A stretch of 64,000 nt of DNA from positions 1-64,000 of the forward strand of contig BCIG01000005.1 of assembly GCA_001599915.1 (NCBI GenBank), in the 5' to 3' direction. The first letter of the stretch is position 1. Each line of letters begins with the position of its first letter. The notes under the pieces are model-generated. The model was not told the origin of the DNA. It searched no databases and saw nothing but the letters and a program-made list of their open reading frames with translations. This document shows, piece after piece, positions 21,308 through 32,847 of this stretch. This stretch comes from Symbiotaphrina buchneri. Its lineage: Eukaryota > Ascomycota > Symbiotaphrinales > Symbiotaphrinaceae. The position numbers and the translations under genes were made by a program.

Positions 21308-23417
21308 GATTCGCACTGGGCCAGGGTGCAGGACGCTGTTGGGGGGCTACGTGAGCGGGCAATCGTGGTGCGCATTGACAAACGCTATTGGAATTGCTAT
21401 GAAGAGGCGCTGACTTGTTGGCGCGCGGTCACAGCAACTTATAGAAACTTACAATAGATGCAAAGACATAGAGGGCTGTCCCCAGACCTGGGGCGACGAG
21501 GTAAAGGGCTTCATGGCGTTTCTGAAACCTGATACAATGACTTACGATAGTGGCAGCTCGAGTACCAATTGGTCGCCTTTAACGATGAGAAACAACAAGT
21601 CAAGCTACTTCTGAAGCAGAGGCAAGTTCTAGAAGCGTTACAGAAGCTGGTAGAGGATGACCAGTCAGAGTATGTCGGCAGCCCGGAGCGTCGGTGTTTC
21701 CCTTGCGATGAAACAGCTGACTGGTCATCAAGCGAACCGCTGCCAGAGTTCCAGCCTGAATTTGGCAGTTTCATGGTCGAGGCTGTCCCGGGGAAGCCCT
21801 ATGGCGACAGTGTCGAGGCCATGCAGCAGGTTGAAGCCAGCATGAGGCAACGGTAGTTCCCCAACGTCGCCGCCAAGACTCCCACCAGTGCCCATACTCA
21901 CCTTTCCCAGGCGTCGACTCATCCAATCGCAGCTCGAGTCACACGAAGCTGTCATCACCATGCCAGAGTTTCCTCTGCTCGGGTCCTCACGGCCGCACAC
22001 CGTCCCTGACACCGAAGAAACGACCAACGGGCCCTTACTCGACTCCCAATTCCTCTCCGACAAGATCCTCAGCCGGTACGCACGCTACGCGACCATCAAC
22101 GAGAACATGTCCGCGCGGCGACAGCGACCGTACTACGTGCGGGTGCCCATTTTCCGAGACGTGAGCACGCCCTGGCCATGGACCGAAGCGCAAGCTCTAG
22201 GCGTCGCCAACGAAACACAAGAGGCCGAGCTGAATGCAGCCAAACAGCGCGTGGCGAACTACATCTACGGGGACACGCTAGCCTTCGGGCCGACATCGTG
22301 CGGGCTGCAGGCCACGCTTCAAGCCTCATCCCTGGCGGCCGCGCGGAGGCTGCACGACCTGCTGGTGGTGCTGGCGCCGATCATGCTCGCGCTGAGCGCC
22401 GGCACGCCTTTCTTCCGCGGCTTCCTGACAGACATGGACGTGCGCTGGAACCAGAACGCCAGCGCGGTCGACGACCGCACCGCGGAGGAGATGCGTGCCG
22501 ACCCCGCCCGCACAGTCGCCCCCAGCCCACGCTGGGCCGCCGCGCCGTTCTACCTCTCACGCGCCGTGCCGGACGGCGATCAGACGGATCAAAAGGTTGA
22601 TGCGCGCGTCAGGCAGCGGTTGCAGGAGGGCGGTTTGGACGAGGTGTTGGCGAAGTACTACGCCGGAATCCTCGCGCACGACCTCGTTGCGATGGAACCC
22701 GAGGACCTCGAAGCCGCGGAGACGGATGAGGGGTTCGACCTCTTCGCGGCGTTCCATAGCGCTAATTGGCCGTCGGTCGACTTCAAGACGCCGGCGTATG
22801 TCAAGGGCGGAGCAGACGGGGAAGAGCCGAAAGAAGGATACCGCGTCGAGCTAAGGACCATGGAGCCGCAGCCGTCGGACTCTGAGAATGCAGCGCTGTG
22901 CGTGTTCGCTGTGCTGGCCGTGCGGGCGCTGCAGAAGGCCGAGCGCGATCTGTATGTTCCGATTGAGAAGGTGAAGGAGAACCTGCAGCGTGCGCATCAG
23001 AGGGATGCTGTTCGCGAGGCGCAGTTCTGGTGGTGCGCATGGTCGCCCGGCATGGAGAAGAGCAATGAGCAAGAAAGCAATGAAGCGGTCCTTCTCACCG
23101 CCAACCAGATCATCAACGGTCCCAATGCATCCAGTGCCGCGAAATCATCTTTCCCGGGCCTGGTTCCATTGATCGAAGCCTACATTGCAGACCTCCATCC
23201 GGTGCCCAGTCCGCAAGCAATGAAAACGGTCAGGTCGTACTTGGAGTTGATAAAAAATAGGGCGAACGGCACGTCGGATACGCCGGCGAGGTGGATGCGG
23301 GAGTGCGTCAGGGCGCACAAAGCTTATAAAGGCGATAGCGTGGTGCCGGATGAGGCGGCTTGGGGGGTGCTAAAGAGGGTGAAGGCGATGGGCGGGAAAG
23401 AAGAGAGGCAGGCATGA
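21308..23417 (+). CDS. Divergent glutamate-cysteine ligase catalytic subunit, 5' end unclear
   Basis: Glutamate-cysteine ligase makes gamma-glutamylcysteine from Glu, Cys and ATP, the first step to glutathione, in the cytosol. Homology starts near 21308 (HWARVQDAVGGLRERAI). After an intron ending in CACAG (near 21430) it reads QLIETYNRCKDIEGCPQTWGDE. A second intron (GTAAAG near 21502 to GGCAG near 21557) joins this to LEYQLVAFNDEKQQV, giving the conserved WGDE-(L/V)EY site. A third intron (about 21855-21907) joins ASMRQR to RRLIQSQLESHEA. The long last exon carries YGDTLAFGPTSCGLQ, LAPIMLALSAGTPFFRG and DMDVRWNQNASAVDDRT, all hallmarks, and ends normally after KAYKGDSVVPDEAAWGV. No ATG is in frame after the upstream TAG at 21272, so a further 5' exon or a lost start must be assumed. 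The divergence suggests a paralogue, with the housekeeping copy elsewhere. It is convergent with catalase. Confidence 0.8.
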
Positions 23418-23787
23418 GAAAGAACATTGTTTGAGCCGCTGTGGCAGCGTACATGCTGCTCTTAGCATTTTGCTTTGCCGCGATTTCTATACATGAGCGT
23501 GGACTGCGGTCAGAGAGGCCGCTGGGGCTGGATTCGAGGTTGGGGATATGATGAGACATGTGTTGCATGCATCAACCTAGACGGCGAGAGTGCTTTATTG
23601 TTCGAATCCTAGGCATACATACGCCGGTGGTGTTGGAGAGAGTATCAAAGTTCTACGGTATCATTGGATTAGCAAGAGCTCTTCGTTAGGTAGCTAAGAT
23701 GCTGGACTGAAAAAGAAGTTCGCCATTCCTCAAGATGGCCCAGTAAAACCCCCTCACCTTCCCTCTTAACGCTCCCTCCATCTGGAG
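23418..23787. other. Intergenic region between convergent genes
   Basis: Roughly 370 bp between the 3' ends of the glutamate-cysteine ligase and catalase genes. Nothing beyond probable 3' untranslated sequence is visible. Confidence 0.5.
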
Positions 23788-25941
23788 TTAGACATTGTAA
23801 ATCGGCATCGCCGGCGCAAATCCGGCCAACCGATCCGTCTCCATGCTGGGTCTAAACTTGGCGTCCTTACCAATCGTCTCCGCGCCCTTCGACGTCTCCA
23901 CGACGTCCTCAAACGAAATCCTTCCGTCCTCAGGCAAGAGCTCCCAGATGCCCTTTGCCAGCTCGGGCGCAATGCAGTACTGCTGCGCGAGGTACTTGAC
24001 CTGGATGACGGGGTACTCGACGAGCTTCAGCAGCGCGGCCGTATTGCGGTGAAGGTTAGCGCGCTGCGCCGGGGTCATGACGCGGCGGTACAGCTCGCGC
24101 GGCTGGTCGTACTCGGAGACTTTCCCCTCGTGGTAGAAGTGCGACTTGCGGCCGACGGTGTTGTCGGCGAGCTGGTACGGCGCCTCGGCGGTGTCCGGGC
24201 GGAACTTGTTGGCGAAGCTGTTCGGCACGTATTGTGGATTGTTGCCGTGGTTCGCGTCGGTGCGCAAGGGCCCGTCGAAGTTGACGCTGGCGTACGAGGA
24301 GGCCATGAAGGGGCAGTTGACTGTGGTGGGACATGTGCGTTAGTAGAGTCTTAGATGGAAAAAGTGGAAGGGAACGGCGGCGTTACCTGGTACTTGATGC
24401 AGGTTGACGCCGATACGATGGTATTGCGCATCGCGGTAGAAGAACATGCGGAATTGCAGAAGCGGGTCCGGGCTGTCTTCGATGCCGGGCACCATGCTGC
24501 CAGGCGAGAAAGCGGCCTGTTCCACATCCCGATGGAAGTTTTCAGGGTTCCTGTTGAGGACCAGCTTGCCGAATTCATGCATCTGTTATGATGATGTTAG
24601 TCAACGTATGCCACTCGCGCTCGATATGCGATGCTCACCGGGAACTGCCCCCTTGGCCAAACCTTCGTCACGTCGAATGGATCAAAGCCGAGCTTCAGGG
24701 GATCTGCTTCTTCGGGCTGCATGATCTGGACATGGGCCGTGTAAGTGATCTGTTCGCCGCGCTCAATGGCCGCGTAGAGATCCCGCTTAGAGTAGTCCGG
24801 GTCAAGACCGGACATTTCGACGGCTTCTGGCCATGTGAACTGGCGCTGGCCATTGTCGGCAATGAAGTGATACTTGATGTAGACGAACTTGCCCTCCTTG
24901 TTCACCCTGGAGGGAGTCAGTCAATGGTGAGGACCGAGAGCAGCGCGTGTCTATAGTACCATTTGAACGTGTGGCAGCCATAACCGTGGTTGTTCCTCCA
25001 GCCGTTAGGGGTGCCGTGGTCGCTGAAGAACATCATGCCGGCATGGTTGCTATGCGGAGTCAGAATGATCAACATGTCCACAGTGATACCGAGATATTAC
25101 CCTTCGGGTGTGTTGGCCAGCAGGTCAAACAAAGAGTTGAAATCAAGCAGGAAGTTCTTCGGGTTGCGCGCTTGCGATCCTGGACAAGAATTAAGATGAC
25201 TGACGCGACTTATGACTGTTGCGATTCCTTACTGATAACATCAGGGCCTTGAATGGGGTCGCGGCAGAAAAACACAGGCTGCCTGTGATCAGCTAGAGGC
25301 GGCCAATCATGTTGGAACAGTAGCTTACGAAGTTCAGCCCGACGATGTCATAGTTACCCTCTCCAGTGTAGAACTTGATAGCGAATCCGCGCGGGTTGCG
25401 GCCTGAGTCTGGGAACTCTCGTCCGAAAGTGACAGTCGAGAAGCGGACAAAGACCGGAGTCTTGACACCCGTCCCGCTGAGGAAGTTCGCCTGCCTCGAT
25501 CAGCAACAACCCTCAACAAGACCGTAGCACCATCCAATGCACCTTGGTCAGGTGTGACACATCCTTCGTCGTCTCGAAATACCCAAACGCGCCACTGCCA
25601 CAGGGATGCACCATGCGCTCGAGGGGCTTAGAGCGGTTAAAGTGCTGCTGCTTCTGGAACAAGAACACATCCGAAGCCAGCGGCAGGCCACCCGCCGTCT
25701 TGCTATGGGCCGGGTCGGGGAACGGGATGGCCTCGTTGTTGGTATAGTAAGGTGCGTCGTCGGTCCTCTTGCCGCCTGCATCGGCGCCTGTGATCTTGGC
25801 TGCGATGTGTGCTGGTCCCTCGTTGGCGCTCTGGAAGAGCGACGTGCGCTGCAGAGGACGCGGGTCGGCGCCCATGGCGCCCATGGCGGACTGCACGGCT
25901 TGCATGGGGTGGTTCATGGCGGTCGTAGGATAGGCGTACAT
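23788..25941 (-). CDS. Monofunctional haem catalase
   Basis: Breaks down hydrogen peroxide to water and oxygen. Exons on the minus strand give [17 protein letters not shown] (distal His in RMVH), then [20 protein letters not shown] and [34 protein letters not shown], and [19 protein letters not shown] with the haem-ligating Tyr in the R-x-F-x-Y pattern. About six short introns separate them (for example near 25500-25543, 25200-25260, 24905-24960, 24580-24650 and 24306-24390). The total is about 500-550 residues, the small-subunit size without the C-terminal flavodoxin-like domain. No secretion signal is seen, and the C-terminus (PIYNV) is not a classical peroxisome tag. The N-terminus [17 protein letters not shown] is unusual and low in complexity. 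It is paired tail-to-tail with a glutathione-synthesis gene, which fits an oxidative-stress role. Confidence 0.9.
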
Positions 25942-27517
25942 GTAGGTGCGTGGTGAGGAGGAAGGGACGAGAAGAAGAAGAGAAGGAGGGGAGGTGAGGT
26001 AGAGAGGTAAGAGGTAAGAGGTAAGAGGTGAGAGGCGGGGGGAGTGTGAGCGGTGAGGGAGATACGCGGCATGAAGCTCGACTAGTGCGAGGGGAAGTCA
26101 CGGTCCACGCATCACGATGACGAGTTAATGTTGGGTAGATAACGTGTAGGTACTTGAAACAAAGCAGCAGCAGCAATCAAACAACCCACAGCTAAGCGGG
26201 CCATAATCCCCACCAATCGAACCTCGTAGATCCCCAAGCAACCCACTCTGGCAGAGGGTGGCCTAGGGGTTAACAGATTAGCCAGGTTCCCCAACCCACT
26301 TTACGGGAGTTCTCACAAATGACCGTTGAGCCTTTTCCAAGCACGGAGGTGAAATGGGATGCTAGCGGACTGTTTGGGCCGGTCGGTTGTCCGTGTTGGG
26401 ATATGATTCCGTATGGACGGAGGCGTCCCCGCAGCAAGCTCACCAAAACGAGCAGTGACAGTCGACGGGCCAGAGTTCGGCTATGGGAATCGGCGATGGG
26501 AGTGGGCAAAAGGATGGGATTTTGATGCGGAGGTTTCCATGAATCCCATGTTTTTAGTCACGTCACCATGAGCACTCTATTTTGCTAGCGTGTCTACGTA
26601 GTACAGCTGGTGCAGACCACCTACGGAAGCAAGTTTGCTTGTCCGCGTATCACCAGAGCTGCAGCTGGAAATAGGACATACATCGTGTGATCCAGTCATC
26701 CTACATTATTATTCTGATTTGCTGATTTCATGTATACTGGAAGATCAAAGGTATTCTGCTGTCCTTTGACATTATTAACGTCCTAGTGCCCGTTTCAAGC
26801 AGCATCAAGGTCTCATCCGCTATTTCTTACCGTGGGAAACCCCCTGTAGAAATTCAACCCGTATGCCTAAGTGGTATATAAGGTAGCCAAGACCTCGGAC
26901 CCCGCTTATATGAAAATTGAAACGCCCCTTGCTCTCAAGATCCTGGACCGCCAGCGCACCATACCGAGCATAACTACCTAACCCTCTTTCTCCGAAGTCG
27001 TACATACGACATCCAGCATCCAGCTTAACCGAGGCCTTTAGGCCTACCACTATGCGCGGATGATGGAGATGGTATACACGCGCCATCAGCTGAGATTCTG
27101 CAAGGAAGGGGCTGGAGCTCTGGGAGAACACAACGAGATGGGTCATCGCAGATGTCTCACGTGGATATCATGTCGAAACAAGAATCTTCTCCCGGCAGAG
27201 TCTGGATAAGAAGTGAATTTGAAACAGAGGCTTGAAGCCAAGAGGTGGCCACAGTGTGTGTTTAGGTATCACTGGACTCTGAGGGATAAAGGCATGGATT
27301 GTTTGGCCCGTCTGACACTTTCTCACCTACGACGCGGCCTGATTTGTGTTCTCGTTTCAGGATACAGCGAGGCAAGAACAAAGTCTACAGCACTGGCCAC
27401 TAGAGAACGAGGGAGGATAGTTTCGCAGTTGTTAAGGGCATAATATCCTCTCCACCATTTCACTCTTCCCGGCGACGAATCAGCATTCCCTTGACCACCG
27501 CGCCAGCTATCTCGGCC
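25942..27517. other. Long gene-free stretch
   Basis: About 1.6 kb upstream of catalase. The part next to the gene (25950-26060) is a purine-rich, low-complexity GGTGAGAGG-like run, likely promoter or leader. A 108-codon minus-strand ORF (26820-27146) and a 76-codon + ORF (27213-27443) lack any recognisable feature and are not called as genes. Confidence 0.45.
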
Positions 27518-28408
27518 TCAAACACACCTCCCTCCATCGACCTATGACCAGGCATTAGTTAAGCTCAAAAAATCAACGAGGACTCTGTTGGGGTGCGCTT
27601 ACCTCGAGGTTGACACCCGTGATGAACTCCGCCTCGTCGCTCGCCAGATAACAGCAAGCATTCGCTACATCCTGCGGTGTACTTCCACGGCCCATCGGAA
27701 TGGTTGACACGAACGCCGCGCGATTCTCCACCGTGTCCGGTTTGCCCAGGAAGAGGTGGGTCCTGTCTCGTGTGTTAGACAGAGAGCATTTTTTAAGGCA
27801 GGCGAGTGGGGTGGGGGTGTCTTGGGGCCATACATTCCCGTGCTGCCGACAACAGGACAGACAGCATTGAAGCGGATTTTCTTTGGGCCGTACTCAACGG
27901 CCATCGTCTTGGTCGCATTGCTCACCGCCGCCTTGGAGGCATTATACCACGTCAGGCCCGGACGGGGACGGATCCCCGCCGTCGAGGCGATCTGTATGAA
28001 AGCTCCCGGGCGGCCTTTCTCCAGGAAATACGGCAGCAGCACACTCGTCGAGAGGTACACGCTCTTGACATTAACCTCCATGACCAGCTCAAAATCCTTA
28101 TCCGTGACCGTCTCGGTCGGCTTGTTCGCGTAGCTCGCGCCCGCGTTGTTGACGACGATGTCCAGCGCGCCGTACGCGTCGAGGGCTTTCTGCAGTGCCG
28201 CTTCCCAGTGCGACCGCTTCGTGACGTCGAGTTCGAAGAACTCGCAGCTGAGGTCGCGAGCGACGGCTCGCCCGGCGTCGATGCTGATGTCGGCTACGAT
28301 GACGCGTGCGCCTTCGGACGCGAATTTGGTAGCGATGCCGCTCCCGAAACCGGATGCGGCGCCGGTTACGATGGCGACTTTGCCTTGCAGTCGTTGTCCG
28401 CCGGCCAT
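27518..28408 (-). CDS. Short-chain dehydrogenase/reductase (SDR)
   Basis: A classical SDR that uses NAD(P)H to oxidise or reduce an unknown alcohol or ketone. Residues 12-24 carry TGAASGFGSG (cofactor loop). NNAGAS follows near residue 92, an IASTAG strand carries the catalytic Ser, and YNASK holds the Tyr and Lys. The reading frame leaves the family after FNAVCPVVGSTG because of an intron near 27760-27830. The next exon reads THLFLGKPDTVENRAAFV and continues through GVNLE. A last intron (GTAAGC near 27602 to CATAG near 27542) leads to VDGGRCV and the stop at 27518. About 260 residues is the usual length. It lies on the same strand as the alpha/beta hydrolase upstream. Confidence 0.87.
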
Positions 28409-28748
28409 GATGTGAAGGAAGGTGGTGGTTTTTCTTGCAGTTCGGTGATGGGTTCCTTTGCTAAGCGTGTTTGTGGTAGGTGTGAGAAGGGTCCTCGACC
28501 CCGCACTGCGCTCTAGCTACCCCGCATTTAGACTCGGGGTTGCATGCCACCGAATATAATGCTTGCCTTCTTGGCAGTGCAGATCCTCAAGGAGATTCTA
28601 CACAAAGAGACAGATAATATTTGCTTGGAGAGGTTTTGTACAAAGTCGAAAGATAGATTCCAATAGACAGGCTGGATTCAACATCTCTCTTTGAGTGGTC
28701 TTTCATACAATCTAGCGTCTAACTATCACTACTAACCCATCTCAACAA

Positions 28749-29531
28749 TCACACCACCCCCGCCGCCTCCTGTACAACCCTCACCAGATCTTGCACATTC
28801 GTCAGCACCGGCTCATGGCCACACTGCAACCTCACCACCTTCTGAAACCCACCCTCCTTCAATCCTCTTGCCCGCTCAACCATTCTCTCCTGCAGCCTCA
28901 GCGATATGACCTTGTCGCCTTCACACAGGACATATACGCTCTCAATCTCCCTCCAGGCCGCATACGACGATGCCGACCCCAGCGACGCCACGCTCTGCGG
29001 CACGAAATGCGCCCACCACATCTCCGCCTCTTGCGCGGGCAGCGCGTCGAACAGCGTCTGCATCGCCGCCTCCTTCGTGAAACTCAGTAGCCCCTTCTCG
29101 GCGTCGACTTGCACCCAGTCTCCCCACCCCTGGGCATCATCGTCATCGTCCGCAGCAGCCGCGGCGGCCGTCTCGCCCTCAGCCAGGGCATAGGCGCAGA
29201 CGTAGACCAGCTTGACCACGCCGCCAGCCAGGCCCTGCCGGGCGCGGTGCGCGACGGATAAGTCTCGCAGGCCGGAGCTGCCGTACACCCCACCGTAGGA
29301 GTGCATGAGGATGATGATGGATTTGCCCTGCGCACAGAGGAACGCGGTGGTGCTGTGCGCCAGCGCGATGTCGGCACTGATGTCGGCGAGGAATGGCGTG
29401 TTGTGCGAGGGCGGCGCGAGCGTGTGTACCGGGAAGCCGGCGGCGCGGAGGGCGTTGGAGAGGGGCGTGTAGAAGGGTGCGGGCTGGGAGGCGCCGGGGC
29501 AGATGAGGATTGTGGGCAGGGGGAGCCGCAT
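28749..29531 (-). CDS. Alpha/beta hydrolase
   Basis: One uninterrupted frame of 260 residues starting MRLPLPTILICPGASQ. The nucleophile elbow is HSYGG (residues about 77-81), the acid is probably the Asp in CEGDKVI, and the histidine lies in QCGHEPVL. The elbow has His in place of the first Gly of GxSxG, as in a group of fungal and bacterial small hydrolases acting on esters or related bonds. A low-complexity acidic insert (Ala run then five Asp, about residues 127-136) is probably a surface loop. No secretion signal is seen. The substrate is unknown. Confidence 0.83.
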   Translation of the reverse strand: MRLPLPTILICPGASQPAPFYTPLSNALRAAGFPVHTLAPPSHNTPFLADISADIALAHSTTAFLCAQGKSIIILMHSYGGVYGSSGLRDLSVAHRARQGLAGGVVKLVYVCAYALAEGETAAAAAADDDDDAQGWGDWVQVDAEKGLLSFTKEAAMQTLFDALPAQEAEMWWAHFVPQSVASLGSASSYAAWREIESVYVLCEGDKVISLRLQERMVERARGLKEGGFQKVVRLQCGHEPVLTNVQDLVRVVQEAAGVV

Positions 29532-29664
29532 GATGACGGAGAGAGATATCCGGACGCTTTGTATTGGGGTTGAGAGGAGAGGAGAGATTGGGGTGGGATT
29601 CGAGCGCTTGAGACTTGAGTTCTCGTGTTCAAAAGGACGGCAAGTCGGTCTATATATATTGGGC

Positions 29665-29675
29665 TATATATAAAT
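29665..29675 (-). promoter_or_regulatory. TATA-like element upstream of the alpha/beta hydrolase
   Basis: A TATATATA-type run sits about 135 bp upstream of the hydrolase start codon on its sense (minus) strand. A second, similar run is at 29651-29660. The position fits a core promoter with a leader of about 100 nt. Confidence 0.4.
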
Positions 29676-29906
29676 CACAAAGTATGTAATTCCAGTCAAG
29701 CCAAGTAAATAGAATCTTACATTATGGCCCACCGGCGGACATCGGCAGGACGTGATTTGCAAGCACCGCCATTGACAGAGATATCTCAGCAAATTCTTGC
29801 CTCGGGTGTTGACGCGGCGTCGGTTCTAATTGGACACCAGAATTGCCGCTTTGGGAAGTAGGTTCAATCTGCCCCCAGGTTTTCAACAGGTGGACCGAGC
29901 TCGGGG

Positions 29907-30447
29907 TGCTTCGGGAGCGTTGACTTCGAAAGTTTTTTAACACAAAAAGTTACCGAGTTTTAACCACGCCGCTTATACAACACCGCGTGAGATTGGTATG
30001 GGAATCAACATATCGGCAGTGCTACCGTTCAAATTATTGAAGCTTTTTCTGATTTACTTGAATATAACAACTTAGGATAATTGAGATAGGTCATTCTACT
30101 ATAGCTGATGTAATTCAAGGGACGAAAGAGGTGTAAAGACGACTTAGAAGTTGATTTATAGTTATGTTTTTACAATAAAGAGAGTTAAATCTTCAGGGAC
30201 TACAACGTCAAATAACATAAAAGAAGAATAAAATAAGAAACGACGACCAAAGTCCCTATAGGGCTGTAAAGCTCCTTATTCAGGTATTTGAAGGTTGAAA
30301 TAAATAATTTAGGAATGAGTTTTGAGCTGTCACACTGACTAGGTGTTGACTCCCATATTGATTTTGGTGGGGGCTACATAAGCGGAGTGGTTAAAATTCG
30401 GTAACTTTTTCTGTTAAAAAACTTTCGAAATCAACGCTCCCGAAGCA
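29907..30447. mobile_element. MITE-like element with long terminal inverted repeats
   Basis: The left end starts TGCTTCGGGAGCGTTGACTT and the right end (30447 reading leftwards) starts TGCTTCGGGAGCGTTGATTT. The match continues with few differences for about 70 bp, through AAAGTTACCGA and TTTTAACCAC to CCGCTTAT, and weakly for about 130 bp in all (left to about 30035, right from about 30321). The interior is AT-rich and has no coding capacity. The 13-bp sequence GGACCGAGCTCGG, itself mostly palindromic, stands on both sides (29892-29904 and 30452-30464), 2 and 4 bp from the ends. It may be a duplicated target or part of the termini. It is non-autonomous, and its superfamily is unknown. Confidence 0.75.
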
Positions 30448-30693
30448 TCGCGGACCGAGCTCGGCGGTATTACACCTTGGGCCAAAATTACTACATCAGG
30501 AAGTAGGTGCAAAGCTTCATCCGCCGGAGCCAGCAGTAACAGATCTACAAGATTTATAATCCAAAAGCCATGATTAAGGCAGACTGACGCTGGAAAACCA
30601 AGTCCGTCAAACTCCCTCCACCAAACTACTAACACGTCTACAAAGTAAATTTATCCTAACCAAAACACGTAAATCCCGTCATGCTCCTCCCGT

Positions 30694-31662
30694 TTAGGTG
30701 TATTTGAGCGCCTTTCTCCTACCACTCGCATCGCACGGCGCAAATTCCCAGGCCTTCTTCAGGCGCGGCACAAAAACCCAGCGGAACATCGGCGCGACGG
30801 GCCACGGGAACGGCGGGAAGTCGTGGTGGATGCCGCCCTCGAAGGCCGCGTCGTGGTGCGTCATGACGAAAGGGACTTCACGGACCTTGCGGAGTGTCAG
30901 CCTTCGTCCTCAGCTTTGAAGAATTACACCAGTGCAATTTGGAAGGGAGTCCGCTAGGGTCGGTGATAGTTATGGTAGAGCTGCTGCCTCACCTTATCCG
31001 CATTGCCTACGGCATGCTCGCCAATGACTTTATTATAATTCTTCCAATCGAACTTCTCAAACCGTCCCAGATCCTTAATCGTCTCAATCTCCGCCCTCAA
31101 ATGCTCCACCAGCGGGTCCGCAAAGCCCCTCACCAACTCCGTCGCCTTCTCCCCATCCCATTTCTCCGCACCTTTCCTCACCGCCTGCACAAAGTCCTCG
31201 AAGCGCTTCATGCCGGCCTCGAAAGTATGGTGCTGCTCTACGTTGACGCTCATCAGGCCTGGCACGCCGGCTTGCGCCTCGATCAGTGGGAAGGCGACGG
31301 TACCTTCGCTTGAGTGGTGCGCGTGCACGAGGTAGATCCAGGCGTCGATGTAGGTTGTGAAGGCAGGAGCGGAGGAGGAGGGGACGTGTGCGGCTTGGAG
31401 GAGGATGCTGTTGAGGCCCCGGATGAGCACGTTGTGTAGAAGGGCCATTATCGTGGCGGCTCGGATGGCGGGCGTTTCGAGGTTGTTCTAGGGATGGTGC
31501 TTAGTGCGGGCGGCGAAGGGAGTGATGAGGAAGCTAGCAGTTGCATAGGGAAAAGATGGAGACTGAGGGGAATAGTTTGGCATGGCATACCTTGTTCTTA
31601 AATCGTGGAGTGGTGATCAGTTTGTACGGCCCATAAGCCCATTTCGTAGCCGGCGCCGCCAT
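30694..31662 (-). CDS. Hemerythrin-like (HHE) domain protein
   Basis: Likely an iron-binding four-helix protein of the hemerythrin HHE type. The start at 31662 gives MAAPATKWAYGPYKLITT. An intron (GTATGCC near 31590 to CTAG near 31485) joins it to NNLETPAIRAATIMALLHN. The central exon has the metal-ligand pattern LVHAHHSSEGTVAFPLIE and VEQHHTFEAGMKRFEDF. A further intron (about 30900-30960) leads to a C-terminal exon, VREVPFVMTHHDAAFEGGIH onward, that ends at TAA (30694-30696). About 250 residues. The function in fungi is not established. Signalling or sensing of oxygen, iron or NO is possible. Confidence 0.8.
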
Positions 31663-32847
31663 GGCTCAATACAGCGCAGCTCACACTTCGAACACACGAT
31701 AATAAGACTTAAAGACTGGTCACAGTGCAGGATAGGCAGGATTGAGAAAATTTGGACCTGGGCAATGCTATATATCTTCCGGACCCCTAATCTCACATGC
31801 TTTAACTCGATGAGGCTTACAAGTGTCTGTCTGACCACCAGCTAAGAACCCTGTCGACAACAATCACATCATCCCTATTATCAGGAACCCACTGCACTGA
31901 AACCAATCCCCTGGTCTCATACCCTTGGCTACAACCGTAACTATGAAAAGCTTCTTAAAGGTAGCGCTGACAGGGCTGCGCTTAAATCTTCAAGAACGTG
32001 GTAGGTGGCAGTCTGTCCGCTGCAGCCCCCAGGACAGTCCCTTCTTTCACATAACCATCCCTTTTTTTAGGACTCCAGTTATTAATCTCCGCCAGCTCAT
32101 TCGTCCACGACTGCAATAGGCGCGGAAAGTAATGGCGAAGTCTCACGGAGTACCGTGCTCTGCCGTCTGGGGCCCGTCAGCACTAGTTACTTAGCGTGAA
32201 AGTTTCGGATCGGAAGATGGAGAGGATCGTAAGGGGTGATACAAACAAGATCTCGCTCTCGGTTGCCGTCGATGGAGGTTTGGCGTGCGAATGTTGGCCA
32301 ATAAGGGGCGACATGGTGTCACGACTGCCACCGAGCGAGTCAAATGGGGACCATGGCAAAGAAAGTTGGTAGAGGGAACTGCTCGGCTCAGTCGCAATTG
32401 TTACTGTGCACGACCGGAAAGATAGACGGCGCACGGAAAATGATGGCGGGAGCTTTCTTTCTTTCGTTTGCCTTTATTGGAGGGGACGTTAGTGTGAGGT
32501 AACGCGTAGTACTACTGCCCCGAGCCATGTGTGCTGGGCGATGGATGGAATGCAAAGCTCCGTGCAAGGCTGTCCAAATTGAGAGAAAGAAGCATCTGCA
32601 GTGTTTCCGTAGTGTTTGATGGAGCATATATAGCATCTGAACAGAAAGGAACAAGCCCATACCTTTAGTAGTAGTACGGCAAGCCATAACGAGGCCTCAG
32701 AGCCATCCTGTGGTCAAAACATGGCGCCAGCCCGACCTGTACTAATTCCCACATGGTTATCCATTATATTGACATACTATACCTTCTATTGCCCGTGGAC
32801 CTTTCTCTTCTCCCCCCTCTCGAGCGTGACCACGACACCACACTACA
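31663..32847. other. Gene-free region
   Basis: About 1.2 kb between the 5' end of the hemerythrin-like gene and the 3' end of a transcription factor. Only short ORFs without features (for example 32183-32434 and 32388-32687, minus) are present. Part of it must be the hemerythrin-like gene's promoter. Confidence 0.45.

Noticed and set aside
23605-23625. TTCGAATCC as a tRNA T-loop
   Set aside because: The flanking bases do not form a T-stem, and no anticodon or acceptor arm could be drawn.
26820-27146. 108-codon minus-strand ORF in the gene-free stretch
   Set aside because: No recognisable motif, no promoter-like context, and no evidence beyond being open.
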